The notes: generated by a model not told the origin, from the letters alone. A stretch of DNA of 64,000 nt from Bin16 sp965206315 (GCA_965206315.1 OZ242210.1:2356001-2420000), one strand, 5' to 3'; counted from the first letter of the stretch, positions 43,617-52,736 are shown. Translations and numbers: made by a program.

Positions 43617-44115
43617 GTTTCGCTCCCACCAGCTGTGCGTACCAGAGGATGGCCACCGGCATGCGGCTCGCGTACGCCAGTTCGATCGCGCCGTCCACGT
43701 ACTTCTGCACCTCGTCCTCGCGCTCCGGCGCGTAGTGCTGGATGTGCAGTTCGTCGAGGATCGCGGGGATCGGCCGCGCCGACGGCACCTGCACCTCGTT
43801 GAATTCGCTCAGCCCGCCGCGCATCCCGATGAACAGCGGGACCGGGATTCGGTAGCCGGTGAGCAGTTGCGCCAGTGCGTTGATCGTGTTTCCGAACCCG
43901 CTGCTCTGCATGAACATCGCCGCGCGCCCGCCTGCGGCGTAGACGCCCGCCGCGATACCGACCGCCTCCTCCTCCCGCGATGCGGGCACGACGGTGAACG
44001 CAGAATCGGCTTCCAGCTTGGAGAGCACCTGCCAGTTGATGGCGTCCGGCACGTACGTCGCGTGCCAGACCTCGTGCTCGCGCAGGCTCTCTACAACGAC
44101 GTCAGACCAGTGCAT
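43603..44115 (-). CDS. Thiamine-diphosphate decarboxylase, N-terminal (alpha) subunit
   Basis: 170 residues, the pyrimidine-binding half (ComD-like). SREEEAVGIAAGVYAAGGRAAMFMQSSGFGN holds the Glu that activates the cofactor. Together with the next gene it should form one decarboxylase for a 3-substituted pyruvate. ATG 44115 (MHWSDVV) is the sensible start. Confidence 0.83.
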   Translation of the reverse strand: MHWSDVVVESLREHEVWHATYVPDAINWQVLSKLEADSAFTVVPASREEEAVGIAAGVYAAGGRAAMFMQSSGFGNTINALAQLLTGYRIPVPLFIGMRGGLSEFNEVQVPSARPIPAILDELHIQHYAPEREDEVQKYVDGAIELAYASRMPVAILWYAQLVGAKRATS

Positions 44116-44203
44116 GGCCGGTGGATTATAGAGCAACCGCGACTGCAATGGAGCAAGGAGCCGCAGTCTCCTGCTACGGAAGGGTGAGCAGGTCTCGATT
44201 GGC

Positions 44204-44209
44204 TATAAT
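44204..44209 (+). promoter_or_regulatory. -10 box of the protease gene
   Basis: Consensus TATAAT 39 bases before the ATG at 44248; no clear -35 box. Confidence 0.45.
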
Positions 44210-44247
44210 CTCCCCAGTTGTATGCCCTCCCACCGCCTCAACAAGGG

Positions 44248-45426
44248 ATGAAGAACCGCGACGCGAGATACAGGCAGATTTCGTTGCCGACGGCAGTCCT
44301 GGCGGTTGTGTTCCTTGCTGCCTGCGCCTCTCCGACCCCAACTCCAACCCCGTTCCCGACGCCAACCCCGACGCCCACTCCCGCTCCGCCCGAAGCCCCC
44401 GCTGCGCCAGCGGTGAAGTCCCTGGGCACCACCGTCATCGAGGCGTCGTGGGAAGAACCGGTCAGCGAGCGGCCGGTCCGTGAATATGAGTACCGCTTCC
44501 GCACCGAGTCCAGGCCATGGGTCGAGGTACTGGACACCGGCCACGTAGAACGCAGGGTCCGGATCGTTGCCCTGGCACCAGACACGACCTACGGCGTACA
44601 GGTGCGGGCGCTGAGCAGCGCCGGGACCGGCGGGTGGTCGGCGACCGGGACTTCGACGACGGACATGCTTCCAACAGCCACTCCAACGCCGACGCCGACT
44701 CCAACTCCAACCCCGACGCCTACGCCAACCTCAACGCCCACACCCACGCCCACGCCGACCCCGGTCCCAACCTCCACGCCAACTCCGACACCGACGCCGA
44801 CCTCTACGCCCACACCCACGCCCACGCCGGACTACTTTGCCATCACGAAACAGGCCGTCGTGAAGGTGGAGACAGAGCGGGCGCAAGGGTCAGGCTTCTT
44901 CGTGGGCTCCGACGGCCAGCGCGGACTGGTCCTGACGAGCTACCACGTCATCGATTCCAACCTGAACAACGTCAGGGTTGCTGTCGGCCTGGAAACCTAC
45001 GATGCAGACGTTCTTGGTTACGACGCTGAGAAAGATGTGGCCATGCTCCGGGTGTGCTGCTCGTCGTCGTTCGACTCCATCTCGATGAGTCCTGAACAGC
45101 CTCCTGCGGGAACGCGCGTCATAGCCGTCGGGTTCCCGCTCGGGAGCAACGATGCAGTGATCACGAGCGGGATCGTGTCGCGGACCTTCTTCGATGACGA
45201 GCACGGGGCGCACGTTGTTCAGACTGACGCACCGCTCAACCCCGGGAACAGCGGCGGCCCTCTCGTATCGCTGTCAACCGGAGAAGTCGTTGGCATACCG
45301 ACCAGTGTGATACGCCGGTCGGGAGGGATATCAGTGGAAGGCACCGGCTATGCGATAGCGAGCAGCAGTATCGTTACCATCCTTGGCGACCTGGAGTCGG
45401 GTGCCCTGAGACACGCACCTCCGTAA
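44248..45426 (+). CDS. Trypsin-like serine protease lipoprotein with FnIII and TPT linker
   Basis: 392 residues. Lipobox FLAAC (Cys about 28), a short PTPT run, an FnIII-like domain (about 50-135, with YEYRFRTESRPW and TYGVQVRALSSAGTGGWS), a Thr-Pro repeat linker (about 140-188), then a trypsin/DegP-like domain: TSYHVID (His), EKDVAML (Asp), NPGNSGGPLV (Ser). It is exported, membrane-tethered and its protease held away from the surface by the rigid linker. No PDZ domain. Confidence 0.9.
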   Translation: MKNRDARYRQISLPTAVLAVVFLAACASPTPTPTPFPTPTPTPTPAPPEAPAAPAVKSLGTTVIEASWEEPVSERPVREYEYRFRTESRPWVEVLDTGHVERRVRIVALAPDTTYGVQVRALSSAGTGGWSATGTSTTDMLPTATPTPTPTPTPTPTPTPTSTPTPTPTPTPVPTSTPTPTPTPTSTPTPTPTPDYFAITKQAVVKVETERAQGSGFFVGSDGQRGLVLTSYHVIDSNLNNVRVAVGLETYDADVLGYDAEKDVAMLRVCCSSSFDSISMSPEQPPAGTRVIAVGFPLGSNDAVITSGIVSRTFFDDEHGAHVVQTDAPLNPGNSGGPLVSLSTGEVVGIPTSVIRRSGGISVEGTGYAIASSSIVTILGDLESGALRHAPP

Positions 45427-45487
45427 ACCCCCGCACCGCGTCCGAAGGCAGCCCCGTCCACGACAAGATGGTAGAAGTAGAAATGCG

Positions 45488-45982
45488 TTATGACTCGACC
45501 AAGCGCACATAGAAGCAGTAGATGATCAGCCCGTAGGCGGGCAGGCAGACGAGGAAATAGACGAGATAGGAGGCCTTGGTCGGCTTGAAGCCCTCGTCCA
45601 CGGTTCCGCCAGCTGCCTCTATGGCCTTCCTTCGCGCCCGCTTTCTGCACCACTGCACGAACTTGCGAACGACGTATCCGGCGACCGCGCCGTAGATAGC
45701 GGCTTGCAGTATGGAGTCCCTGCCCAACGGCTCCCAGCCCGTGAGCTCCGCCAGCCAGACCGCCCCGGCAGCGAGCCCGGCGCCCGCCGCCGCAGAGAGG
45801 AGGTCCCAGACAAGTTCCGCCTCCATGGACAGAAGGCCACACAGAGCGCCTAGCGCGGCGCCAGCGATCGCCAGAGGCAGTTTCAAGTCTGGGCCACCGG
45901 CCCATTCGAGGAGCCAGCCGGCGCCGTAGCCGACGAACCATCCGACGACGCCGAGGACGACAAAGGGCAGGTTGCTGGGCAT
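45488..45982 (-). CDS. Membrane protein, unknown
   Basis: 164 residues with about four or five helices (LPFVVLGVVGWFVGYGAGWL, LPLAIAGAALGALCGLL, SAAAGAGLAAGAVWLAEL, ILQAAIYGAVAGYVVRKF, and YLVYFLVCLPAYGLIIYCFY near the end). No family recognised. Start at ATG 45982. Divergent from Rieske copy 6 and convergent with the protease. Confidence 0.65.
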   Translation of the reverse strand: MPSNLPFVVLGVVGWFVGYGAGWLLEWAGGPDLKLPLAIAGAALGALCGLLSMEAELVWDLLSAAAGAGLAAGAVWLAELTGWEPLGRDSILQAAIYGAVAGYVVRKFVQWCRKRARRKAIEAAGGTVDEGFKPTKASYLVYFLVCLPAYGLIIYCFYVRLVES

Positions 45983-46061
45983 GCTGCGCGCCTTTGCTCC
46001 TAACTCGTTTGCCGCATCATAGCCGTCCCTCTTGGCCGCGCACATACCGGTACGTGTGCGC

Positions 46062-46067
46062 TACAAT
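46062..46067 (+). promoter_or_regulatory. -10 box of Rieske copy 6
   Basis: TACAAT followed by a C-run, 49 bases before the ATG. The equivalent element, TACAATCCC, lies at 59286 upstream of copy 7. Confidence 0.4.
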
Positions 46068-46116
46068 CCCCCCCAGATCGACCGACCGCCCGATAGAGCC
46101 GAAGGAGGTTCGCCTC

Positions 46117-47427
46117 ATGCTGACCGCACAGGAGAACAAAGACCTCACCAGCGTCATGCCCGGCACGCCGATGGGCGAGCTGTTCCGGCGCTACTGGCAC
46201 CCCATCGCCGCTGCCGCCGAGTTGGACGACCGCCCCACGAAGGCAGTGCGCGTCCTCGGCGAGGACCTCGTCCTCTACAAGGACAAGTCCGGCACGATGG
46301 GGCTCATCGACCGCTTCTGCCCCCACCGCAGGGTGGACCTCTCCTACGGCATCCCGGAGGAGCATGGCCTGCGCTGCATGTACCACGGCTGGATGATGGA
46401 CGAGACCGGACAGTGCATCGAGCAGCCGTTCGAGGAGACGGTCCACCCGGACGGGCGCTTCAAGGAGAAGGTGAAGGTCGCGGGATACCCCGTCGAGTCG
46501 TACGGCGGGCTCGTCTTCGCCTATCTCGGCCCGCAGCCCGCGCCGCTGCTCCCGCACTGGGAGACGTTCGAGTGGGAGGGCGGCTGGAGCGACATCGGCA
46601 TCGTCGAGCTCCCCTGCAACTGGCTGCAGTGCATGGAGAACTCCATGGACCCGGTGCACCTGGAGTGGCTGCACGGCTACTGGGGCGTCCGCCAGCAGCA
46701 GGACAAGGCCGTCAGGCTTGGCCTCGCCGAGGCCGACTCGTTCCCCACGGTGCCGCGCAGGCACCGGAAGATCGGTTTCGACGTCTTCGACTACGGCCTC
46801 ATCAAGCGCCGCGTCGTCGAGGGCACCACCGAGGACGACCACGACTGGAAGGTCGGCCACCCGGTGCTCTTCCCCAACGTCCTCTTCGTCGGCAGCGTCG
46901 TCAACTGCACGCTCCAGTACCGGGTGCCGGTCGACGACACTCACACCATGCACATCACCTGGTTCTTCTACCGCGCCGCCGAAGGCGCCGAGCCGCCGAA
47001 GCAGGAGAAGGTGCCGTACTGGTACGTGAACCTCTACGAGCCCGACGGCACGCTCATCCCTGACCTCGTGAACCACCAGGACTTCGTCGCGTGGATCACG
47101 CAGGGCCCGAACGCCGAGCGCGAGAAGGAGAAGCTGGGCGAGTCGGACCGCGGCATCATCCTCTACCGCAAGGTGCTGAAGGAGCAGGCCGGCATCGTCC
47201 AGGACGGCGGCGAGCCGATGGGCGTCGTGCGCGACCCCGAAGTCAACAAGCGCATCGACCTCCCGCTCGAACGCTGGCAGGCCCTCTCTGACGTGACGTG
47301 GATGACGCGCTACATGCCGCTGCAGCAGGGCGAGCCGCCCGAGCTCGTGTCCACCATCGAGCAGGTGCTCAGCACGTGGGCAGGCGAGAAGCCCTGGACG
47401 GAGGCGCAGGCCACACTCAACCAGTAG
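46117..47427 (+). CDS. Rieske oxygenase alpha subunit (copy 6)
   Basis: 436 residues. Cluster ligands Cys68/His70 (CPHRRV) and Cys87/His90 (CMYHGW); iron site SMDPVHLEWLH; acidic NHQDFVAW. Most like copy 7 at 59335, including the segment GYWGVRQQ. GAAGGAGG supports ATG 46117. Single gene next to repeat DNA and an amidohydrolase. Confidence 0.93.
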   Translation: MLTAQENKDLTSVMPGTPMGELFRRYWHPIAAAAELDDRPTKAVRVLGEDLVLYKDKSGTMGLIDRFCPHRRVDLSYGIPEEHGLRCMYHGWMMDETGQCIEQPFEETVHPDGRFKEKVKVAGYPVESYGGLVFAYLGPQPAPLLPHWETFEWEGGWSDIGIVELPCNWLQCMENSMDPVHLEWLHGYWGVRQQQDKAVRLGLAEADSFPTVPRRHRKIGFDVFDYGLIKRRVVEGTTEDDHDWKVGHPVLFPNVLFVGSVVNCTLQYRVPVDDTHTMHITWFFYRAAEGAEPPKQEKVPYWYVNLYEPDGTLIPDLVNHQDFVAWITQGPNAEREKEKLGESDRGIILYRKVLKEQAGIVQDGGEPMGVVRDPEVNKRIDLPLERWQALSDVTWMTRYMPLQQGEPPELVSTIEQVLSTWAGEKPWTEAQATLNQ

Positions 47428-47473
47428 GGCTTGCGCTCAGCGAGACGTACGAGAAGGGGCGCCCGTGAGGGCG

Positions 47474-47712
47474 CCCTTCCGTCATTCCCGCGAAGGCGGG
47501 AATCCAGAGTGCCCGTCAGGGCACGCGGCGGGAGGTTGGTCTGGGGTGGCGGTTTGATGTAGGGGCGCCCCTTGTGGGTGCCCTGTGTGTCCTTCCCCCT
47601 CGATGGGGGAAGGCTGGGATGGGGGTGAACCGGCGGGGCGCGGAGCGGGATGCTTGCTCCCTCGCCCCCTGGGAGAGGGAAACGCGCTTTAGCGCGCGGG
47701 TGAGGGCCGCGA
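47474..47712. repeat. Repeat cluster R1-R5-R4-R3
   Basis: R1 at about 47480-47510, R5 at 47559-47584, R4 at 47592-47625 and R3 at 47661-47707, in the gap between Rieske copy 6 and the amidohydrolase gene. Confidence 0.8.
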
Positions 47713-47719
47713 ACGCCCC

Positions 47720-48820
47720 CTACAAGTTGTAGAACTCCTTCGCGTTCGTCTCCAGGATCTTCCGCGCGACGGCATCGCTGATGCGCCCCTCGCTCGCCCA
47801 TTTCTTGACCTCGTCGAGCGCCGCGAGGTTCGCCGAAGGGTCGGAGTGGCAGTAGTCCGTGCCGATGATGAGGTTGTCCTCGGTGCCGAAGTCCAGCAGG
47901 TGCTCGATGTGGTCCATCGGGTCTATCGTCACGTACAGCCGGTCCTCCTTGAAGAGGTCGCGCTGCAGATCGAACGTCGCCGAGCGGTCGTGCAGCGCCA
48001 GCGACCGCTGCACCATCCCCAGGTTGGAGAGCGCGTAGGAGATCCACGCTCCGCCCGCCTCGATGAACCCGAACTTGAGGTTCGGGAACTTGCTCGGCAG
48101 CCTGCTGGAGACGACCGCCATGAACGCCGCCATCACCGGGAAGCCCCGGTCCCACTCGCGGCCGGGCAGGGGGTGGCCGGTGTGGATGCACAGCGGCATG
48201 TTCAGCGAGTCTGCCTCCTCGTATACCGGGAAGAAGTGCTTGTCACTCACCGGCTTGTCGAGGTCGAACCCGCGCTTGAAGATCGCGCACGCGCCGTTCT
48301 CCTTCGCCCAGCGCAGTTCCGCGACCGCCTTGTCGGGGTCGAGCAGGGGCAGCACAGCCGCCCAGCGCAGGCGTCCGTTGCTCATCGCGCACCGATCTGC
48401 CAGCCAGCGGTTGTACGCACCCGTGAGCTCCGCCTCCGCGTCCGCATCCTGTGCGCCGTAGCGGATGAAGAACGTCGGGAAGATGACCTGGGCGTCCACC
48501 CCCATCTTGTCCATGTCCTTCAGGCGCCCCGCGACGCCCGCCGCGTCGTCCAACTCCCGGTGCTCGCGCAGCGGGTGGTGTACCTCGTCGCGGATGATGC
48601 GCGGCTGCAGGCGGTTCTCGACCAGCCACCAGCGGTTGCCGAGCGCTCCCGCTATGCGAACGCCCGGCGCCTCCGGGCGGTCGGCGACCGCGGAGCCCAC
48701 CTGCGCGTCGGGCGAGATGGATACGGGCACGAACTTGGAGCCCATCTCTTCCATGCTCTGCCACGTGGCCTCGTTCTCGTCCACGTGCGTATCAGCGTCG
48801 ATCACACCAAACGTCGCCAT
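47720..48820 (-). CDS. Amidohydrolase family 2 protein
   Basis: 366 residues, TIM-barrel hydrolase or decarboxylase. VIDADTHVDEN at the N-terminus, LCIHTGHP mid-barrel, and IGTDYCHSD at the C-terminal Asp. Only distantly like the gene at 7686. Stands upstream of repeat DNA and downstream of an MFS gene. Confidence 0.88.
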   Translation of the reverse strand: MATFGVIDADTHVDENEATWQSMEEMGSKFVPVSISPDAQVGSAVADRPEAPGVRIAGALGNRWWLVENRLQPRIIRDEVHHPLREHRELDDAAGVAGRLKDMDKMGVDAQVIFPTFFIRYGAQDADAEAELTGAYNRWLADRCAMSNGRLRWAAVLPLLDPDKAVAELRWAKENGACAIFKRGFDLDKPVSDKHFFPVYEEADSLNMPLCIHTGHPLPGREWDRGFPVMAAFMAVVSSRLPSKFPNLKFGFIEAGGAWISYALSNLGMVQRSLALHDRSATFDLQRDLFKEDRLYVTIDPMDHIEHLLDFGTEDNLIIGTDYCHSDPSANLAALDEVKKWASEGRISDAVARKILETNAKEFYNL

Positions 48821-48902
48821 GGCTCTGACCTTCCTTTACGCAAAATCTGCTGCTCTTCAGCCCGGCCTGGATGAACCGAGCCGACGCTCGCTGGCAACTA
48901 TA

Positions 48903-50234
48903 CTACGCGTCCGCAGGCTGCGGCTCCGTCGGAGCCTTCCTCGGCTGCGTCGCGAACACCATCAGCACCAGCATCAGCACCGCGACGCTCGCGAACAGCA
49001 GGAACGCCCCGGTGTAGCTCCCCGTCTCGTCGCGGATGTGCGCCGCGAGCAACGGCCCGAATGGGCTGATCATGCGGAACGGCGCGGTGAACCCCTTGAT
49101 CGCTCCCAGCGACGTCCTCCCGAAGTAGTTCGCCAGGAGCAGAATCTCGATGATGTTCCGCATCCCCGCCGCCACGCCGAAGAGTATCGCCCAGAGCACC
49201 GCGAGGGGGAAGCCGCCCGCCGGGACCAACAGCAGCGCCATCGTCGTCAGCACCAGCACCGCCTGCGCCATGGCGCCCAGGCGCACGTGCACGCGTTCCA
49301 TGATGAACCCCGTCGGCAGGATGGACGACGCCGACGACATCCCGAAGATGGCCACGACTGCTACCGCCTGCCCCTCGCTCAACCCGCGGTCGTGGAAGAT
49401 GGGCGCCATGTGCAGGTTCGTCGCCCCCTGCACGAACGGCGTGCAGACCAGGAAGACCGTGATGAGCCAGAACGCCCGCGTCCCCCGCGCCTCCCGCAGC
49501 GTCCACGACACCTCTTCGACGATTCCCGTCGTTCCTGCGGAGGCAGGAACCCCGCTCCCACCCGAAGCGTCGCGCAGGTCGGTCGCGCCGTCCGGCAGCA
49601 GTCCGTGGTCCTCCGGCTGGCTGCGCATCAGCAACAGCGCAGGCCCGATGATGGCCAGGCACGCGAACCCGGAGAGCGCCACGTACGCCGTGCGCCAGTC
49701 CGACGCGTCCATGATGAGGAAACTCACGATGGGGAGCACCACTTGTCCGGCGCGATGGCCCATCGCCTTCACCGCAAGCGTCCGCCCGCGCTGACGCACG
49801 AACCACTTCGCTATCGCGACCGACGCCCCGATCTCCACGCCCGCCGTCACTGACCCTCGCGCCAGCCCGAAGTACGTCCAGAAGTGCCACGGCTCTTGTA
49901 TCGTCGACAGTCCGAACAGCGCACCCGCGAGCGCCAGGCCACCCAGCGCCACCACCACACGCGGTCCATACTTGTCGACAAGCCACCCCGTGACGCTCGA
50001 TGCGATCGCCCCCGACGCGCTCCCCATGAGGAACCCCAGCGCGATCACCCTGTATGACCAGCCTAGCTCGTCTTGGATCGGTTTGACGAAGACCGTGAGC
50101 ACCGGCCCCAACGCCGGCACCTCCGCGAACGTCGCAACGAACGCCGCTCCGACGATGGCCCACCCGTAGAAGACGCGGTGCGACGGCCAGAAGCGCGGTA
50201 TCCCCGGCGGGCCTGCCTGCCCCTTCCCCCTCAC
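48903..50234 (-). CDS. MFS transporter with an in-frame R1 repeat
   Basis: 443 residues, 12-helix MFS of the oxalate/formate-antiporter type (SHRVFYGWAIVGAAFVATF, WLVDKYGPR). GTG start at 50234 overlaps the stop of the upstream esterase gene (GTGA). In the central cytoplasmic loop, SGVPASAGTTGIVEE is encoded by an R1 palindrome copy (49529-49556). The operon places the carrier with an esterase. Confidence 0.9.
   Translation of the reverse strand: MRGKGQAGPPGIPRFWPSHRVFYGWAIVGAAFVATFAEVPALGPVLTVFVKPIQDELGWSYRVIALGFLMGSASGAIASSVTGWLVDKYGPRVVVALGGLALAGALFGLSTIQEPWHFWTYFGLARGSVTAGVEIGASVAIAKWFVRQRGRTLAVKAMGHRAGQVVLPIVSFLIMDASDWRTAYVALSGFACLAIIGPALLLMRSQPEDHGLLPDGATDLRDASGGSGVPASAGTTGIVEEVSWTLREARGTRAFWLITVFLVCTPFVQGATNLHMAPIFHDRGLSEGQAVAVVAIFGMSSASSILPTGFIMERVHVRLGAMAQAVLVLTTMALLLVPAGGFPLAVLWAILFGVAAGMRNIIEILLLANYFGRTSLGAIKGFTAPFRMISPFGPLLAAHIRDETGSYTGAFLLFASVAVLMLVLMVFATQPRKAPTEPQPADA
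49529..49556. repeat. R1 repeat inside the MFS coding sequence
   Basis: CGTCGTTCCTGCGGAGGCAG and GAACCCC match the R1 variant at 51593 (GTCATTCCTGCGGAGGCAGG) except at two or three bases. Here it is translated in the loop between the two halves of the carrier, without breaking the frame. Confidence 0.75.
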
Positions 50235-51265
50235 GCAGTGCCGAACGCTTTCCGCAGCTCGCCTGCCGCCTCGTCGATGGCGTCCCACGTCCGCGTGAAC
50301 GGGACGCCCGCGTTGAACAGCGCGTGGACCTGCCCGTCGTAGCGTGATAGCTTCGTTGGCACGCCCGCCTCGCGCAGCCGCTCCGCGTACGCCTCGCCCT
50401 CGTCGCGCAGCGGGTCGTACTCGCACGTCAGCACGAACGCGGACGGCAGCCCGGACAGGTCAGTCGCGGCCATCGGCACAACGTACGGGTTGGACGCGTC
50501 CGCCTCATCGCGCACGTAGCACTGCAGGAAGTAGACCATCGTGTCGTAGTTGAGCCCGTACCCCTCGCCGTTCTCGATGTAGGACGGACGAGTGAGGTCG
50601 TTGTCGACCACGGGGCAGATCAGCGACTGGTGCGCGAGCCGTGGCCCACCCTCGTCGCGCGCACGAAGCGCCACGGCTGTGGCGAGGTTCCCGCCCGCGC
50701 TCGACCCCGCAACTGCGAGCCGCGACGGATCGCCGCCGAACGACCCCGCGTTCGCCGCAACCCACTCCGTCACCGCGTAGCAGTCGTCGAGCGGAATGGG
50801 AAACTTGTGCTCCGGCGCGAGCCGGTAGTCCACCGACACGACGATGGCTCCGGATGCATCCGCCAGCGCCCGGCACGTCGGGTCGTTCGTCGCGATGCTG
50901 CCGACCACCCATCCGCCCCCGTGGAACCACACGCACACCGGCAACCCACCTCCCCCTTGAAGGGAGAGGTCGCCGCCTCCCTTGTCATTTCGAGCGGAGC
51001 GCAGCGGAGTCGAGAAATCTCTCGGGTGCCTGCTCCCCTCTCCCTCTGGATGGGGGTGAACAGCCGGCACGTACACCCGCACCGGAACGTCGCCATGCGG
51101 CCCCGGCGCAGCGACGTCACTCACCCACGCGACCTCCGGCCCGGGGAGGCGCTGCTGCGACTCCGACATCGCGCGCGCCTCTTCGGGGCTCACCTCGTGC
51201 TGGGCGGGCAGGCCCATGGCGGCCTGCTTCTCCAACGACGCTTTCGCTTCAGGGTCGAGCGGCAC
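50231..51265 (-). CDS. HSL-family alpha/beta-hydrolase, esterase copy 1, with repeat insert
   Basis: 344 residues of the hormone-sensitive-lipase group. HGGGW (115-119) forms the oxyanion hole and GSSAGG (187-192) holds the Ser189 nucleophile; CEYDPLRDEG and GQVHALF near the end give Asp and His. Residues about 68-107 (starting HPHPEGEGSRHPRDF) are encoded by repeat DNA; relatives go directly from the RVYVP strand to the LPVCVWFHGGG strand. GTG start at 51265. First of three tandem copies. Confidence 0.92.
   Translation of the reverse strand: MPLDPEAKASLEKQAAMGLPAQHEVSPEEARAMSESQQRLPGPEVAWVSDVAAPGPHGDVPVRVYVPAVHPHPEGEGSRHPRDFSTPLRSARNDKGGGDLSLQGGGGLPVCVWFHGGGWVVGSIATNDPTCRALADASGAIVVSVDYRLAPEHKFPIPLDDCYAVTEWVAANAGSFGGDPSRLAVAGSSAGGNLATAVALRARDEGGPRLAHQSLICPVVDNDLTRPSYIENGEGYGLNYDTMVYFLQCYVRDEADASNPYVVPMAATDLSGLPSAFVLTCEYDPLRDEGEAYAERLREAGVPTKLSRYDGQVHALFNAGVPFTRTWDAIDEAAGELRKAFGTA
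50945..51064. repeat. R2-type repeats inside esterase copy 1
   Basis: Repeat-derived coding block of 40 codons: an R4-like CCCCCTTGAAGGGAG, then R2 (TCATTTCGAGCGGAGCGC to AAATCTCTCGGG), then CCCTCTCCCTCTGGATGGGG. Copies 2 and 3 lack the first unit. Confidence 0.85.
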
Positions 51266-51299
51266 GCCGCGCCTCCTTCGGACCGGATGCGCCGGAGTA

Positions 51300-51715
51300 T
51301 ACGCGAGGGATTGTCATTCCGAGCGGAGCGCAGCGCCTGCCTTGTCATTTCGAGCGGAGCCGAGAAATCTCTCGGGGGCTGTCCCCTCTCCCTTGAGGGA
51401 GAGGGAGAGGGTGAGGGTGAGGGTGAGGGTGAACCCTTACTCGTCATTCCCGCACCGGCGGGAATCCAGGGTGAGCGGGCAGGTCACGCGGCGGCGGGGC
51501 GTGGTGTGGGAGAGGCCTGTTCCCCTCGCCCTCTGGGAGAGGGTGCCGCGTCAGCGGCGGGTGAGGGTGGACCGGACGCGGGGCGCAGCCCCCGTCATTC
51601 CTGCGGAGGCAGGAATCCCGCCTGGTGTAGGGGCGTCCCCTGCGGGCGCCCTGGCCTGGTCCCTTCCCCCTTGATGGGGGAAGGTGAGGATGGGGGTGTA
51701 TCGGATCGAACCCTG
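51300..51715. repeat. Intergenic repeat cluster between esterases 1 and 2
   Basis: Two R2 fragments (about 51313-51380), a GTGAGG-type run near 51410, R1 (51441-51470), R3 (51520-51568), an R1 variant (51593-51618), R5 (51626-51654) and R4 (51661-51696). Most of this block is repeated between esterases 2 and 3. Confidence 0.8.
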
Positions 51716-51719
51716 CCTC

Positions 51720-52736
51720 CTACGCCGTCCCGAACGCCTTCCGCATCTCAGCCGCTGTCTCGTTGATGGCGTCCCAGGTGCGCGAGAACGGGATGCCCGC
51801 GTTGTAGAACGCGTGGATCATCCCGTCGTAGCGGCTCAGCTTCGTCGGTACGCCCGCGTCCTGCAGCCGCTTCGCGTACGCCTCGCCCTCGTCGCGCAGC
51901 GGGTCGTACTCGCACGTCAGCACGAACGCCGGCGGCAGGCCGGAGAGGTCCTCGGCGAGCATCGGCGCAACGTAGGGGTTGGACGCGTCGGACTCGCTGG
52001 AGAGGTAGCAGTCGAAGAACCAGACCATGGAGGCATGAGAGAGGCCGTAGCCCTCGCCGTTCTCCTTGTACGACGGTCGCGTGAAGTCCCTGTCCGTCAC
52101 CGGGTAGATGAGCGACTGGTGCACGATGGCCGGGCCGCCCTCATCGCGCGCCCGCAGCGCTACCGTCGTCGAGAGGTTCCCGCCCGCGCTCGCGCCCGCG
52201 ACCGCCAGCCGCGACGGGTCGCCGCCGAGCGACGCTGCATTCTCCGCGGCCCACACCGTCGCCGCGTACGAATCGTCGAACGGGATGGGGAACTTGTGCT
52301 CCGGCGCGAGCCGGTAGTCGACCGACACGACGATTGCGCCCGACGCTTTCGCCAGCGCCCGGGCCGTGGCGTCGTTCGTCTCGACGCTGCCGATGACCCA
52401 CCCGCCGCCGTGGAACCACATGCACACGGGCAACCCCCCTCCATTGTCATTTCGAGCGGAGCGCAGCGAAGTCGAGAAATCTCTCGGGTGCCTGCTCCCT
52501 TCTCCCTCTGGGAGAGGATGGGGGTGAACCCCCTCCGGAACGTACACCCGCACGGGCACGTCGCCGTGCGGCCCTGGCGCGAGATGGTCGCTCACCGACG
52601 CCATCTCCGGCCCCGGCAAGTTCGGCCGTGCCGCTTGCAGCGCGCGCGCCTCCTCCGGGCTCGACTCGTGCGGCTCGAGCACACCCATCTCGATGCGCTT
52701 CTCCAACGACGCTTTCGCTTCAGGGTCGAGCGGCAT
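51720..52736 (-). CDS. HSL-family esterase copy 2, with repeat insert
   Basis: 338 residues. HGGGW near 109, a GASAGG nucleophile motif, CEYDPLRDEG, and GMIHAFY. Insert at residues 71-101 (HPHPLPEGEGSRHPRDF...). ATG 52736. The closest paralog of copies 1 and 3; the last residues KAFGTA are shared with copy 1. Confidence 0.92.
   Translation of the reverse strand: MPLDPEAKASLEKRIEMGVLEPHESSPEEARALQAARPNLPGPEMASVSDHLAPGPHGDVPVRVYVPEGVHPHPLPEGEGSRHPRDFSTSLRSARNDNGGGLPVCMWFHGGGWVIGSVETNDATARALAKASGAIVVSVDYRLAPEHKFPIPFDDSYAATVWAAENAASLGGDPSRLAVAGASAGGNLSTTVALRARDEGGPAIVHQSLIYPVTDRDFTRPSYKENGEGYGLSHASMVWFFDCYLSSESDASNPYVAPMLAEDLSGLPPAFVLTCEYDPLRDEGEAYAKRLQDAGVPTKLSRYDGMIHAFYNAGIPFSRTWDAINETAAEMRKAFGTA
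52434..52526. repeat. R2-type repeat inside esterase copy 2
   Basis: 31 codons of R2 plus an R3-like CCCTCTGGGAGAGGATGGGG, in frame. It is almost identical to the insert of copy 3. Confidence 0.85.

Noticed and set aside
44589..44825. Val-Gly repeat protein on the minus strand
   Set aside because: It is the reverse reading of the Thr-Pro stalk of the protease gene.
51200..51720. Possible CRISPR-like array from regularly spaced repeats
   Set aside because: The units are different palindrome families with no constant spacers, and no cas genes are present.
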